A DNA stretch of 64,000 nucleotides from Acidimicrobiales bacterium (GTDB taxonomy: Bacteria > Actinomycetota > Acidimicrobiia > Acidimicrobiales > Aldehydirespiratoraceae), in assembly GCA_041394245.1 (NCBI GenBank), contig JAWKIR010000002.1, positions 2,666,001-2,730,000 of the forward strand, given 5' to 3'. The notes beneath the pieces are model-generated. The model worked only from the letters and a program-made list of their open reading frames with translations. It was not told the origin of the DNA and made no database searches. The first letter of the stretch is position 1. Every line of letters begins with the position of its first letter. The position numbers and the translations under genes were made by a program. Positions 24,933 to 33,606 of the stretch are shown here, piece after piece.

Positions 24933-24933
24933 C

Positions 24934-25278
24934 ATGGCGACAACCGGAACACGTGACCCCGGACACGAGCAGTTCTGGGAGCTGGCCGAACCCCACCTCG
25001 CCAGCGGCCGACTCGTCGAGGGCACGATGATGGGTCACCAGTGCCTGCGCACCGCGGCCACCAACGGGTTCGTCGCCACCGTCGCCCGGACGAGCGGCCA
25101 CGTGGTGGTGAAGCTCCCGAAGACCCGTGTCGCCGAACTGATCGATCAGGGGATCGGCCGACCGTTCGCGCCCGCCGGCAGGGTCTTCCGGGAGTGGGTC
25201 GAGCTCCCCGGGGTCGACGAGCGCACCTGGGAGCCGCTCCTCGCCGAGTCGATCGCGTTCGTCGACGGTGCATCATGA
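24934..25278 (+). CDS. YjbR/TfoX-like small protein
   Basis: 114 aa. MGHQCLRTAATNGFVATVARTSGHVVVKLPKTRVAELIDQG, then FAPAGRVFREWVELPG and WEPLLAESIAFV. The pattern (a strand pair, L-P-x-x-R-V-x-x-L-I, then F-R-E-W and a final helix) resembles MmcQ/YjbR- or TfoX-N-type proteins, whose function is unclear. It lies in the ArsR/SRPBCC operon and ends overlapping the DUF2461 gene by ATGA. Confidence 0.7.
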   Translation: MATTGTRDPGHEQFWELAEPHLASGRLVEGTMMGHQCLRTAATNGFVATVARTSGHVVVKLPKTRVAELIDQGIGRPFAPAGRVFREWVELPGVDERTWEPLLAESIAFVDGAS

Positions 25279-25973
25279 CGATGGCCGAAGGGGAACCCTT
25301 CACCGGCTTCGGGCCCGATCTCGTGGCGTTCCTGGCCGGGCTCGAGGCCGACAACAGCAAGGCGTACTTCGATGCCCACCGGAAGGTCTACGACGATCAG
25401 GTCCGCCGGCCCCTCCAGCAGCTGTGCCTCGCAGTCGGTGACCGGCTTGCGGCCGGGCCGGTGCCGGATCTCCGATACGAGCCGAAGGTCGGTCGCTCGA
25501 TGTTCCGCATCAACCGCGACCTGCGGTTCAGCAAGGACCCCACGCCCTACCACCCGCACCTCGACCTGGCCTGGTGGCACGGCGATCACCCGAAAACGAG
25601 TCCGGCGTTCATCATGCGGATCCGCCACGACGAGGTGCTGACCGGCGTCGGTGTGTTCGCGCTGACCGACCACCGTCTCGATCGGTATCGCGCTGCGGTC
25701 GTCGGCGAACCCGGACGGGAGCTGGACCGCATCGTCGCCGCCATCACCGCAGCCGTCCCGGACGCGTCGCTGAGCGAGCCCGGCCGCAAGCGGGTACCGA
25801 AGGGTTTCGACGCCGAACATCCGCGGGCTCGCTACCTCCTGCACGACGGCCTGCACCTCAGCGGGGTGGAACCACTTCCTTCCACGGTCACGAGCGCGGC
25901 GTTCGCCGATCACGTCGTGGAGCGCCTCGGTCGGTACGTCGAGCTCCACCGCTGGCTCGTCGCCCACACCTGA
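25275..25973 (+). CDS. DUF2461 (TIGR02453) family protein
   Basis: 232 aa. FTGFGPDLVAFLAGLEADNSKAYFDAHRKVYDDQVRRPLQQL, VGRSMFRINRDLRFSKDPTPYHPHLDLAWWHGD and PKGFDAEHPRARYLL are the signature blocks of TIGR02453. The biochemical role is not established for the family. Last gene of the ArsR-led operon. Confidence 0.9.
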   Translation: MTMAEGEPFTGFGPDLVAFLAGLEADNSKAYFDAHRKVYDDQVRRPLQQLCLAVGDRLAAGPVPDLRYEPKVGRSMFRINRDLRFSKDPTPYHPHLDLAWWHGDHPKTSPAFIMRIRHDEVLTGVGVFALTDHRLDRYRAAVVGEPGRELDRIVAAITAAVPDASLSEPGRKRVPKGFDAEHPRARYLLHDGLHLSGVEPLPSTVTSAAFADHVVERLGRYVELHRWLVAHT

Positions 25974-26145
25974 CGCTCGGGTGTCAGCTCCCGCTGACGC
26001 ACACTCGCGGATCCTGCGTCCGCCGCCGACCACCACGACGGGGCGCACGTCGTCCCCTTGAATCTTCAGCAGAATTCCTGGAAGGGTCGTGGCCGCGGGA
26101 TCGTCGACCGGATCCCTGCCCGTCGATGAGAGAGGTGGGTGATCA

Positions 26146-26625
26146 GTGTCCGACGCAGAGCTCCCCGGCCCGGTGGCGAGGTTCTGGGCCGAGTTCCTCA
26201 CACAGACCGGGCGGCCCGACCACACGCCGCTCTACGACAGCTTTCACTTCGACGACAACGAGACCGACGCGGACGAGCTGGCCGAGCTCGTCCTCAGTGG
26301 CACGAAAGGGGCGACGGCCTCGCTGAAGTGGGAGTACGAGGGCGACGCCACCCGCGCGCCGATGCCGGGGGATCTGAGCATCGTGACCAACTGGGCGGGC
26401 TCGCCGCTTTGCGTCATCGAGACGACGGAGGTCGAGATCACGGCGTTCGACGAGGTGACCGAAGAGTTCGCCGCGGCCGAGGGGGAAGGCGATCGGTCGC
26501 TGCGACACTGGCGAGCCGTGCACGAGCGGTGCTTCGGGCGCGTGTGTGAGCGCCTCGGACGTGAGCCCTCGGCCGAGATGGAAGTCGTGTGCGAGCGATT
26601 CCGGGTGGTCTTTCGCGCGACCTGA
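26146..26625 (+). CDS. ASCH-domain protein
   Basis: 159 aa from GTG 26146 with a purine-rich AGAGGTGGGTGA upstream. Pattern: FWAEFLTQTGRPD, FHFDDNETDADELAELVLSGTKGATASLKWEYEGD, PGDLSIVTNWAGSPLCVIETTEVEI and FAAAEGEGDRSLRHWRAVHERCF. ASCH domains (PUA-like beta barrel) bind RNA or hydrolyse modified nucleosides such as N4-acetylcytidine in E. coli YqfB. It stands alone between unrelated genes. Confidence 0.88.
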   Translation: MSDAELPGPVARFWAEFLTQTGRPDHTPLYDSFHFDDNETDADELAELVLSGTKGATASLKWEYEGDATRAPMPGDLSIVTNWAGSPLCVIETTEVEITAFDEVTEEFAAAEGEGDRSLRHWRAVHERCFGRVCERLGREPSAEMEVVCERFRVVFRAT

Positions 26626-26777
26626 TCGCCGACGTCGACGCACGGATGGGAGACGCACCGGCGACAGTCGGAGCCGAATGCCCTCGTCGACCGAGCCACG
26701 AGTATTCACTCTCCGCGACCGCGGCGGAGCGGGAACATCGGGTGGCGTGGGGTTGCGTGCACGACGAGACTCTGGCG

Positions 26778-27590
26778 ATGGCGAACGAACTCGAAGTTCA
26801 CTACGGCCGACACGGCGGACTGGTCTCGGACATTCTCGCCGGGCTCTCCGCCGCGGGGTACGACATCGACTCGCTCGACCCGACGGCACTGTCGGGCGCC
26901 GACGAGTTTCATCTCGGCGGACGGCTCGCGACGCTCGCGCTGATCGACTCGATGCGCCCGAGCGTGCCAGGTTCGGTGCTCGACGTCGGGTGTGGGATCG
27001 GCGGGCCGGCGCGCACGATCGCGAACGAGCTCGGCGCAACGGTCCTGGGCATCGATCTCACCCCATCATTCGTCGAAGCAGCGACCGAACTCACCGCCCG
27101 AGTCGGCCTCGACGACCGGGTGTCGTTCGAAGTCGGCGACGCGCTCGCCCTCGACCTGCCCGACGAGCAGTTCGATCTCGTCACGCTCTTCCACGTCGGA
27201 ATGAACATCGCCGACAAACCCCGCCTCTTCGCCGAACTGGCTCGCGTCCTGCGGCCGAGTGGCCACGTGCTGGTGTACGACATCATGCGAATCGCTCCTG
27301 GGAGTCTCGTCCTGCCGATGCCGTGGGCATCGTCGGACGATCACCAGCACCTCGGTGAGGTGGACGACTATCTCGGCGCACTCCGGGCGGCCGGCCTCAC
27401 GCCCGGGGAACCGGTCGACCATCGACCGATCGTGAGCACCGCGCTGCAACGTGCCGCCGACGCACCACCGCCGGTGAACCTGTCGAACCTGATGGGGCCC
27501 GACTTCGTCGAGATGTTCACGAACTTGCGGACCGCGATGGCGGCAGGTCTCGTGGCACCGATACAGATCGTCGCGTCCAAGCGGGATTGA
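26778..27590 (+). CDS. class I SAM-dependent methyltransferase
   Basis: 270 aa from ATG 26778 (an in-frame GTG at 26757 would add 7 residues). The SAM motif I is VLDVGCGIGGPARTIANELGATVLGIDLTP, with motif II/III DALALDLPDEQFDLVTLFHVGMNIADKPRLFAELARVLRPSGHVLVYDIM. The order and length resemble UbiE/phosphoethanolamine-type or gamma-tocopherol-type methyltransferases. Substrate unknown. Confidence 0.87.
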   Translation: MANELEVHYGRHGGLVSDILAGLSAAGYDIDSLDPTALSGADEFHLGGRLATLALIDSMRPSVPGSVLDVGCGIGGPARTIANELGATVLGIDLTPSFVEAATELTARVGLDDRVSFEVGDALALDLPDEQFDLVTLFHVGMNIADKPRLFAELARVLRPSGHVLVYDIMRIAPGSLVLPMPWASSDDHQHLGEVDDYLGALRAAGLTPGEPVDHRPIVSTALQRAADAPPPVNLSNLMGPDFVEMFTNLRTAMAAGLVAPIQIVASKRD

Positions 27591-27723
27591 ACCACTCCCG
27601 ATCGCGCCGGCCGGGCCGACCGCCGATGCGGTAGCTGCCTCGCAAGTGATCCCTGCGCTGGTTTAGGAGCCTTTTGAGGTTCTGCTAGGGCCCTTGCGGT
27701 ACGAGCTCGTCCATGGTGGACGG

Positions 27724-29040
27724 ATGTCCCGTCCGATCGCCGCTCGCGGCGCACTCCGTTGGCTCGCTCGTCTCCACAGCCCATTCGTCCAGGTCGCGAT
27801 CGCCGGGGCGGCGGGGATGGTCGTGATCGGTGTGGGGAGTCTGGTCGCGTCGCACCGCGCCGGTGAGGCGGAGGCGATGAACGACGTACGGTCCCGGACC
27901 GAGTCTCTGGCGAGGACGGTGCTCGAGCCGAACCTGTCCGCCGCGCTCCTCGACGGGGACCCGACCGCCATCGAACGACTCGACGCCATCGTGGACGAGC
28001 GAGTGCTCGATGGTTCGACGTTGCGGGTCAAGCTCTGGGACGCGAACGGTCTGGTGGTGTATTCCGACGAGCACCGACTCATCGGCGAGCGCTATGACCT
28101 CGACGACGACAAGAACGCCTCGCTGCGCAGCGGCCAGGTGGTGTCCGAGGTCAGCTCACTCGACGGTCCCGAAAATCGCTTCGAGACCGCAGGTCAGGCG
28201 CTCGAGGTCTACTTGCCGGTGAAGGGCCCGAACGGCGAATCCCTCCTCTTCGAGTCGTACTACGCGATGTCCGCCGTCGACGCCTCGAGCGCGCGCATCC
28301 GCGCCGAGTTCGCGCCGATCGTGATCGGCTCGCTGCTGGTGATGCAGGCCATGCACTTCGGCCTGGCCTGGGGTCTGAACCGGCGCCTCCGCCGAGGCCA
28401 GGCTGAGCGGGAGCGCCTGCTGCACCGGGCAATCGAGTCCTCGATGCTCGAACGCCGCCGCATCGCGGCCGACCTGCACGACGGGGTGGTCCAGGATCTC
28501 GCCGGAACCTCCTTCGCCATCTCGGCCGCCGCCGAGACCGCATCGCACACGTCCCCGGAGTTGGCGAGGGATCTGCGGTCCGCCTCGCTCGGAACGCGAC
28601 GCAGTCTGCAGTCGCTGCGCTCCCTGCTCGTCGACATCTACCCGCCCAACCTCACGTCGCAGGGGCTCGAGGCCGCCCTGGTCGATCTGCTGGCGCCGGC
28701 TTCGGCGATGGGGATCCACACCGACCTGGTGGTCACGGGCGAGGTCGACCGATCGATCGAGACGACCGGCCTCGTGTATCGAGTGATCCAGGAGGCGACG
28801 AGAAACGTGTTCCGCCATGCGGAGGCCGGCACGATCGCCGTCTCGGTGACGGTCGATGACGATTCGACCGTTGCGACCGTGGTCGACGACGGCCGTGGAT
28901 TCGAAGCGGACACCGGCTCGCCGGCCGGACACCTCGGCCTACGGGTCCTCACCGACCTGGTGGACGATGCCGGAGCCCGCCTAGAGGTGGACTCGACGCC
29001 CGGCGCAGGGACCTCGATCCGTCTGGAGGTGCCGGCGTGA
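27724..29040 (+). CDS. NarL-type sensor histidine kinase heading the glycan operon
   Basis: 438 aa. TM1 (VQVAIAGAAGMVVIGVGSLVA, about 22-42), an extracytoplasmic Cache-like sensor at 45-190 (VLEPNLSAALLDGD, LRVKLWDANGLVVYSDEHRLIGERY, ALEVYLPVKGPNGESLLFESYY), TM2 (IVIGSLLVMQAMHFGLAWGL). HisKA_3 is RRRIAADLHDGVVQDLAGTSFAIS (His about 253), with HATPase boxes ATRNVFRHAEAG and VVDDGRGFEA. The stop overlaps the regulator by GTGA. It opens a nine-gene chain to 37644 in which almost every junction overlaps. Confidence 0.9.
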   Translation: MSRPIAARGALRWLARLHSPFVQVAIAGAAGMVVIGVGSLVASHRAGEAEAMNDVRSRTESLARTVLEPNLSAALLDGDPTAIERLDAIVDERVLDGSTLRVKLWDANGLVVYSDEHRLIGERYDLDDDKNASLRSGQVVSEVSSLDGPENRFETAGQALEVYLPVKGPNGESLLFESYYAMSAVDASSARIRAEFAPIVIGSLLVMQAMHFGLAWGLNRRLRRGQAERERLLHRAIESSMLERRRIAADLHDGVVQDLAGTSFAISAAAETASHTSPELARDLRSASLGTRRSLQSLRSLLVDIYPPNLTSQGLEAALVDLLAPASAMGIHTDLVVTGEVDRSIETTGLVYRVIQEATRNVFRHAEAGTIAVSVTVDDDSTVATVVDDGRGFEADTGSPAGHLGLRVLTDLVDDAGARLEVDSTPGAGTSIRLEVPA

Positions 29041-29701
29041 TCCGAGTCCTGCTCGTCGACGACCACGTGATGATCCGTGCGGGGCTGGAGCGCCTCCTCG
29101 AACAGGACCCCGGTGTCGAGGTCGTGGGGTGGCCGATCGAGGGCCTGCCGCGCTGGCGCTCGACTCGGCGTTGGAGCCCGATGTCGTCGTCATGGACATC
29201 TCGATGCCCGGAATGGACGGGATCGAGACGACCCGCCGCCTCGTCGGCCACCGCGCCGGCGCCTGTGTGGTGATGCTGACCGCCCACGTCGATCGCGGTC
29301 GGGTCCTCGACGCCCTCGATGCGGGTGCCGTGGGCTTCCTGGCGAAGGACGCCGAACCCGCCGCCCTGCTCGCGGGGATACACGCCGCGGCCAACGGGGA
29401 CGCGCCGGTGGATCCCCGAGCGGCGCGGGCGATGATCGATGCCCGAGCGGGCCGTGTCGGGCCGGCGCTCACCGACCGCGAGGCCGAGGTGTTGGCGCTC
29501 GTCGCCCAAGGCGAAGCCAACAAGGCGATCGCTCGCCGACTGAGCATCAGCGAGAAGACCGTGAAGGCCCACCTCACGCGCGTGTTCGCCGCCCTCGGCG
29601 TCACCGATCGGACCCAAGCCGCCCTGTGGGCTGTCGACAACGGCTTCAGCGAGTCGGCGGATCGCGATGCGGTCCTAGGACCAAGGTCCACTACCCGATG
29701 A
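29037..29701 (+). pseudogene. NarL-family response regulator with 1-nt frameshift
   Basis: From GTG 29037 the frame reads VIRVLLVDDHVMIRAGLERLLEQDPGVEVVG, a receiver start, then loses homology. From GTG 29129 a second frame continues ADRGPAALALDSALEPDVVVMDISMPGMDGIETTRRLVG, VVMLTAHVDRG, GFLAKDAEPA and LuxR-type HTH LTDREAEVLALVAQGEANKAIARRLSISEKTVKAHLTRVF. Adding one G to the GGGG at 29126-29129 restores a normal regulator of about 221 aa (EVVG then VADRG). It may be a real inactivating deletion or a sequencing error in a G run. Restart at GTG 29129 would give a protein lacking the acidic-pocket aspartates. The stop overlaps the next gene by ATGA. Confidence 0.8.
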
Positions 29702-30069
29702 GACGCCTACTCGCTCACGATCGAGACATGCAGATCTCGCCTGCCGGTCACCGGCGCCGAAACACCCTGGTCCCGGCCGACCCCCATGGTCTGAGCGAGG
29801 CCGTGCTCGTGACCGACGACTGCGACACGGTGCTGGAGGTCGTCGGCGGGCCTCCCTGCGCCACCCTCGACGTGTTCGTCGCCGGCCGGTGCATCGGTTC
29901 GCTCACACTCGACCACCTCGGCGCCGGTTCCGTTTCCGTAGGAGAGACGGCCTCGGCCGGCGGCCACGGCTGGGTTCCGGTCGTCCTCCGCCACGGGGAC
30001 TGCACGCTGCTGAGAGGGTTCCTCGGCGCCGATCGCCACCTCGGCCCGTCGCCGGCAGGTCGGTCATGA
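29698..30069 (+). CDS. small protein of unknown function in glycan operon
   Basis: 123 aa from ATG 29698, which overlaps the regulator stop; an internal ATG at 29728 is possible. The central part is beta-rich (AVLVTDDCDTVLEVVGGPPCATLDVFVAGRCIGSLTLDHL, GHGWVPVVLRHGDCTLLRGFLG) with three cysteines. No signal or TM segment. No family recognised. Overlaps on both sides place it firmly in the operon, so it probably assists the glycosyltransferases or exporter. Confidence 0.6.
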   Translation: MRRLLAHDRDMQISPAGHRRRNTLVPADPHGLSEAVLVTDDCDTVLEVVGGPPCATLDVFVAGRCIGSLTLDHLGAGSVSVGETASAGGHGWVPVVLRHGDCTLLRGFLGADRHLGPSPAGRS

Positions 30070-31256
30070 CCCGCTTCCTGCTCTACAGCCACGACACCTA
30101 CGGTCTGGGCCATCTTCGACGGAGCACACTGCTCGCCGACGCCATCGTTGGCGCCGATCCGCAGAACGAGGTGCTCCTCGCCACCGGTTCACCCCAGGCG
30201 CAGGCCTTCTCGTTGCCTTCCCGGGTCGATTCGCTCAAGCTGCCGTCGGCGACCAAGGACGGCGCAGGAGCGTATGCCCCGCGGGAGCTCGGCGGGTCGA
30301 TCAGAAAGCTGGTCGATCTGCGATCCGCGCTGCTCATGGCGGCAGTCGACAAGTACGCACCCGAGGTGATCGTCGTCGATCATGCGCCCTTGGGGATGGC
30401 GGGCGAGCTCGTTCCGCTCCTCGACCGCCACGCCAAGCGGCGCGGCGGTCCCCGGCTGGTCCTCGGTCTCCGGGACATCATCGACGATCCCGAGAAGGTC
30501 GATCACGACTGGCAGCGCGCCGGGGTCTGGGAACGGCTGGACTGCTATGACGACATCCTCGTCTACGGCGACCCTCGGATCCTCACGACCGCGACCGAGC
30601 TCGACCTCCCGTCCCGGGTCGACGCGGCCGTCACCTACACGGGCTACGTGGCGCCGGTGATGCCGGTGCCGGTGACACAGGACGAACCGTTCCTGCTGGT
30701 CACCCCCGGTGGTGGCGGCGACGGTCAGGCCATGCTCCGCTGCTACCTCGACGCCGTCGAGGCCGGCGCGACCGCCGGGCTGCGATCTGTGATCGTCTCG
30801 GGACCGCTGATGTCGTCGATGCTTCGCGACGAGCTCGTCGACCGAGCTCGTCGATCACCGTCGGTCGAGATCTCGAGCTTCAGCGACGACATGCGGGCGC
30901 TCATCGCCTCGGCGGCTGGCGTCGTCTCGATGGCGGGCTACAACACGGTGGTCGAGGAGCTTTCGGCCGATGTGCCCGCGCTCTTGGTCCCGCGTTGTCG
31001 CCCCCGTCTCGAGCAGCACATCCGGGCCTGTCGCATCGCCCCGCACACCCGCATGCAGCACTGTCCGATCGAGAAGCTCGACGTCGATGCGATCGGACAG
31101 TTCGCCGCCCGGGCGTCGCAACCGCGTCACGCCAGGCGCCAGGGGATCCCGATCCGGCTCGACGGGGCCGCGACCGCCGCCGACCTCCTCGGGCGTCCCC
31201 ACCGCACCCATTGCTCGCCCTCGCCGACCCTCGAACCTGCCGGAGCATTGCCATGA
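30066..31256 (+). CDS. MurG-like glycosyltransferase (COG4671 type)
   Basis: 396 aa, GT-B fold. The N-terminus YSHDTYGLGHLRRSTLLADAI is the hallmark of this predicted glycosyltransferase group. IVVDHAPLGMAGELVPLL closes the N-terminal half. The C-terminal half has the nucleotide-sugar site pattern LLVTPGGGGDG, VIVSGPLMS, FSDDMRALIASAAGVVSMAGYNTVVEELSADVPALLVPRC and the final EQHIRA. Coupled by ATGA at both ends. First of three glycosyltransferases in the operon. Confidence 0.85.
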   Translation: MTRFLLYSHDTYGLGHLRRSTLLADAIVGADPQNEVLLATGSPQAQAFSLPSRVDSLKLPSATKDGAGAYAPRELGGSIRKLVDLRSALLMAAVDKYAPEVIVVDHAPLGMAGELVPLLDRHAKRRGGPRLVLGLRDIIDDPEKVDHDWQRAGVWERLDCYDDILVYGDPRILTTATELDLPSRVDAAVTYTGYVAPVMPVPVTQDEPFLLVTPGGGGDGQAMLRCYLDAVEAGATAGLRSVIVSGPLMSSMLRDELVDRARRSPSVEISSFSDDMRALIASAAGVVSMAGYNTVVEELSADVPALLVPRCRPRLEQHIRACRIAPHTRMQHCPIEKLDVDAIGQFAARASQPRHARRQGIPIRLDGAATAADLLGRPHRTHCSPSPTLEPAGALP

Positions 31257-32509
31257 TCGACCAGATGGTCCACCCCTCGCTGTCGCACCTGGAGACGACC
31301 CGCCTCCATGTCGGCTACGTACTCAAGCAGTACCCGAGGTTGTCGGAGACGTTCATCCTCAACGAGATCCTCGGCGTCGAAGGGACCGGCGCGAAGGTCT
31401 CGGTGTTCTCGCTGCGACCGCCGACGGAGGGACGGTTCCATCCCGATCTCGCTTCGGTCGAGGCCGACGTCCACTATCTGGCGGCCCCCGACAAGGCGGT
31501 GTTCCTCGATGCGATCCGCGCCCTGCCCGACCTCTGCGCGGACCGGCTCGTCGACGTCCTCGCCTTCGTGGACCTCCTGCCCGCTGACCGGCGGGCTCGG
31601 CTCGTCCTCGACGCGATCGCCGTGGCCCGCGAGGTCCGCCGCTCGGGGGTGGAACACTTGCACGCCCACTTCCTCACGGTGGCCGCGCACACCGCCCACC
31701 TCGTCCATCTCCTCACCGGCGTCCCCTACACGGTCACCGCCCACGCCAAGGACATCTACCGCCACGACGTGAACTGGGAGATTGCAGCCCGAGTCGGGTC
31801 CCGCGCCGCCGCGGTCGTCACCGTGTGCGATGCGAACCTGAGTTACCTGCGCGGTCGGCTCGATGGCTCGGGGACCCGACTCGTTCGGATCTACAACGGT
31901 CTCGGACCGCAGGCCGCGCCGGCGCCGTTGGCGGCTCGAACGAACGGGCTCGTGCTCGGCGTCGGCCGAATGGTGGAGAAGAAGGGCTTCGACGTGTTGC
32001 TCGACGCGTTCGCCGAGGTGGCCGCGACCCGCCGCGACGCTCGCTGTGTGCTGGTCGGCGATGGCGACTGCCGTGCCGCGCTGGAGGCACAGGCTCGGCG
32101 TCTCGGCATCGCCGACCGCGTCACCTTCACCGGGGCCCAACCGCAGCAGGTCGTGGGCGACTGGTTGCGTCGCGCCCATGTCATGGTGGCGCCCTGCCGG
32201 GTCGGCGAGGACGGCAACCAGGACGCGCTTCCGACCGTGCTCCTCGAATCGCTCGGCGCGGGGTTGCCCTCGGTGTCGACGCCCGTGGCCGGCATCACCG
32301 AGATCATCGAGCACGGCATCGAAGGCCTGATCGTGCCTCGCGACGATGTCGAGGCGACCGCCGCGGCCATCGTCGATCTGTTCGACGACTCTGAACGGTG
32401 GCGGACCATGTCCGATGCCGGACCCCGCAAACTCGCAGCACGGTTCGACCGCTCCCGGACGATCGCCGAACTCGTCGGTGTGATGGATCCCATCGGAGCG
32501 ACGCGGTGA
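31253..32509 (+). CDS. GT4-family glycosyltransferase
   Basis: 418 aa. LHVGYVLKQYPRLSETFILNEILGVEGTG at the N-terminus matches exopolysaccharide-type GT4 enzymes. Then HLHAHFLTVAAHTAHLVHLLTGVPYTVTAHAKDIYRHDV, the acceptor-domain core, and LGVGRMVEKKGFDVLLDAF, VLVGDGDCRAALEAQARRLGI, and the donor-binding E-x7-E region EDGNQDALPTVLLESLGAGLPSVSTPVAGITEIIEHG. Soluble, coupled to both neighbours by 4-bp overlaps. Confidence 0.93.
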   Translation: MIDQMVHPSLSHLETTRLHVGYVLKQYPRLSETFILNEILGVEGTGAKVSVFSLRPPTEGRFHPDLASVEADVHYLAAPDKAVFLDAIRALPDLCADRLVDVLAFVDLLPADRRARLVLDAIAVAREVRRSGVEHLHAHFLTVAAHTAHLVHLLTGVPYTVTAHAKDIYRHDVNWEIAARVGSRAAAVVTVCDANLSYLRGRLDGSGTRLVRIYNGLGPQAAPAPLAARTNGLVLGVGRMVEKKGFDVLLDAFAEVAATRRDARCVLVGDGDCRAALEAQARRLGIADRVTFTGAQPQQVVGDWLRRAHVMVAPCRVGEDGNQDALPTVLLESLGAGLPSVSTPVAGITEIIEHGIEGLIVPRDDVEATAAAIVDLFDDSERWRTMSDAGPRKLAARFDRSRTIAELVGVMDPIGATR

Positions 32510-33606
32510 CCCGGTTCGACATCATCCAGGTCAGCGCCGACCGGGGAATCGCCCCGGGCTCGACCAAGGGCGCGGCCCAGCACCTCCGGGGCATCGCCGG
32601 AGGTCTCCACCGCCGGGGTCATCGGGTCACGACCTACACGCCCCGACGCGCCGAAGGGCGGTTTCCCACGGCGTTGCTGCCGCTCGAGGACCTCGCCCGG
32701 ATCGGTCATCACGCCGGTGGGGACGACCGGAGAATCGTGTACGAACGCTACTCACTCGGTCACAGCGGTGGACTCGAGCTGGCTCGCCGGCTCGGGATCC
32801 CGTTCGTCCTCGAGGTGAACGCACCGCTGGTCGACGAGGCGACGGGCCATCGCCCCGACACGCTCGGGCCGACCGACGCCCGGGTGGAAGCCGAGCTTCT
32901 CGACGCCGCCGATCTCGTCATCACGGTGTCCACGGCCCTGGCCGAGTGGGCCGACGCCCGGCGTGCCGGCCCGACGATCGTCGTGGCGAACGGCTACGAG
33001 CCGGCGTGGTTCGAGCGGCCGGCGACGCCGGGCACGCCGCGCTTCCCGCTCGTGTTCATCGGCCACCCGAAGCCCTGGCACGGCGCCGACCGGCTCGTGG
33101 ACCTTCTCGCGGCACTGGCCCGGATCGACCGTCGCCCCGACCTGCTGGTCATCGGTGGCGGTCCGGGTGCCGACACCCTGCGCACCGCCGCCCGTGACGC
33201 AGGGGTCGGTGCCCAACTCACCATCACCGGGCCACTCCCGCCCGACGAGGCTTCGGCGATGCTGCAACACGGGGGCATCGGACTCGCCCCGTATCGGCGC
33301 CAGGACTCGTTCTACTTCTGTCCGCTCAAGATCATCGACTATCTCGCCGCCGGCCTCGCCGTCGTCGCCACCGATCAGGGAGACATCGGCGAGCTGGTCG
33401 GCACCGCCGGACTCGTGGTCCCTCCCGATGACGACCACCGACTCGTCGATGCGGTCGTCGCCCTGCTCGACGATCCGGCCGCGCGTGCCGTCTGTGGTGT
33501 CCACGGCCGCAGTCGGGCGATGACCTCCATGACGTGGGACCACGTCGCCGAGCGGACAGAAGCAGCGATGCTCACCCATCTCTCCCCGTTCACGGTCGAC
33601 GCATGA
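32506..33606 (+). CDS. GT4-family glycosyltransferase
   Basis: 366 aa from GTG 32506. ADRGIAPGSTKGAAQHLRGIAGGLHRRGHRVTTY, VYERYSLGHSGGLELARRLGIPFVLEVNAPLVDEA, LVITVSTALAEWADARRAG, VFIGHPKPWHGADRLVDLLAAL, LTITGPLPPDEASAMLQHGGIGLAPYRRQDSFYFCPLKIIDYLAAGLAVVATDQGDIGELVG. The pattern SFYFCPLKIIDYLAAG replaces the usual E-G-F-P-x-x-x-L-E-A. Coupled by overlap to both neighbours. Confidence 0.92.
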   Translation: MTRFDIIQVSADRGIAPGSTKGAAQHLRGIAGGLHRRGHRVTTYTPRRAEGRFPTALLPLEDLARIGHHAGGDDRRIVYERYSLGHSGGLELARRLGIPFVLEVNAPLVDEATGHRPDTLGPTDARVEAELLDAADLVITVSTALAEWADARRAGPTIVVANGYEPAWFERPATPGTPRFPLVFIGHPKPWHGADRLVDLLAALARIDRRPDLLVIGGGPGADTLRTAARDAGVGAQLTITGPLPPDEASAMLQHGGIGLAPYRRQDSFYFCPLKIIDYLAAGLAVVATDQGDIGELVGTAGLVVPPDDDHRLVDAVVALLDDPAARAVCGVHGRSRAMTSMTWDHVAERTEAAMLTHLSPFTVDA

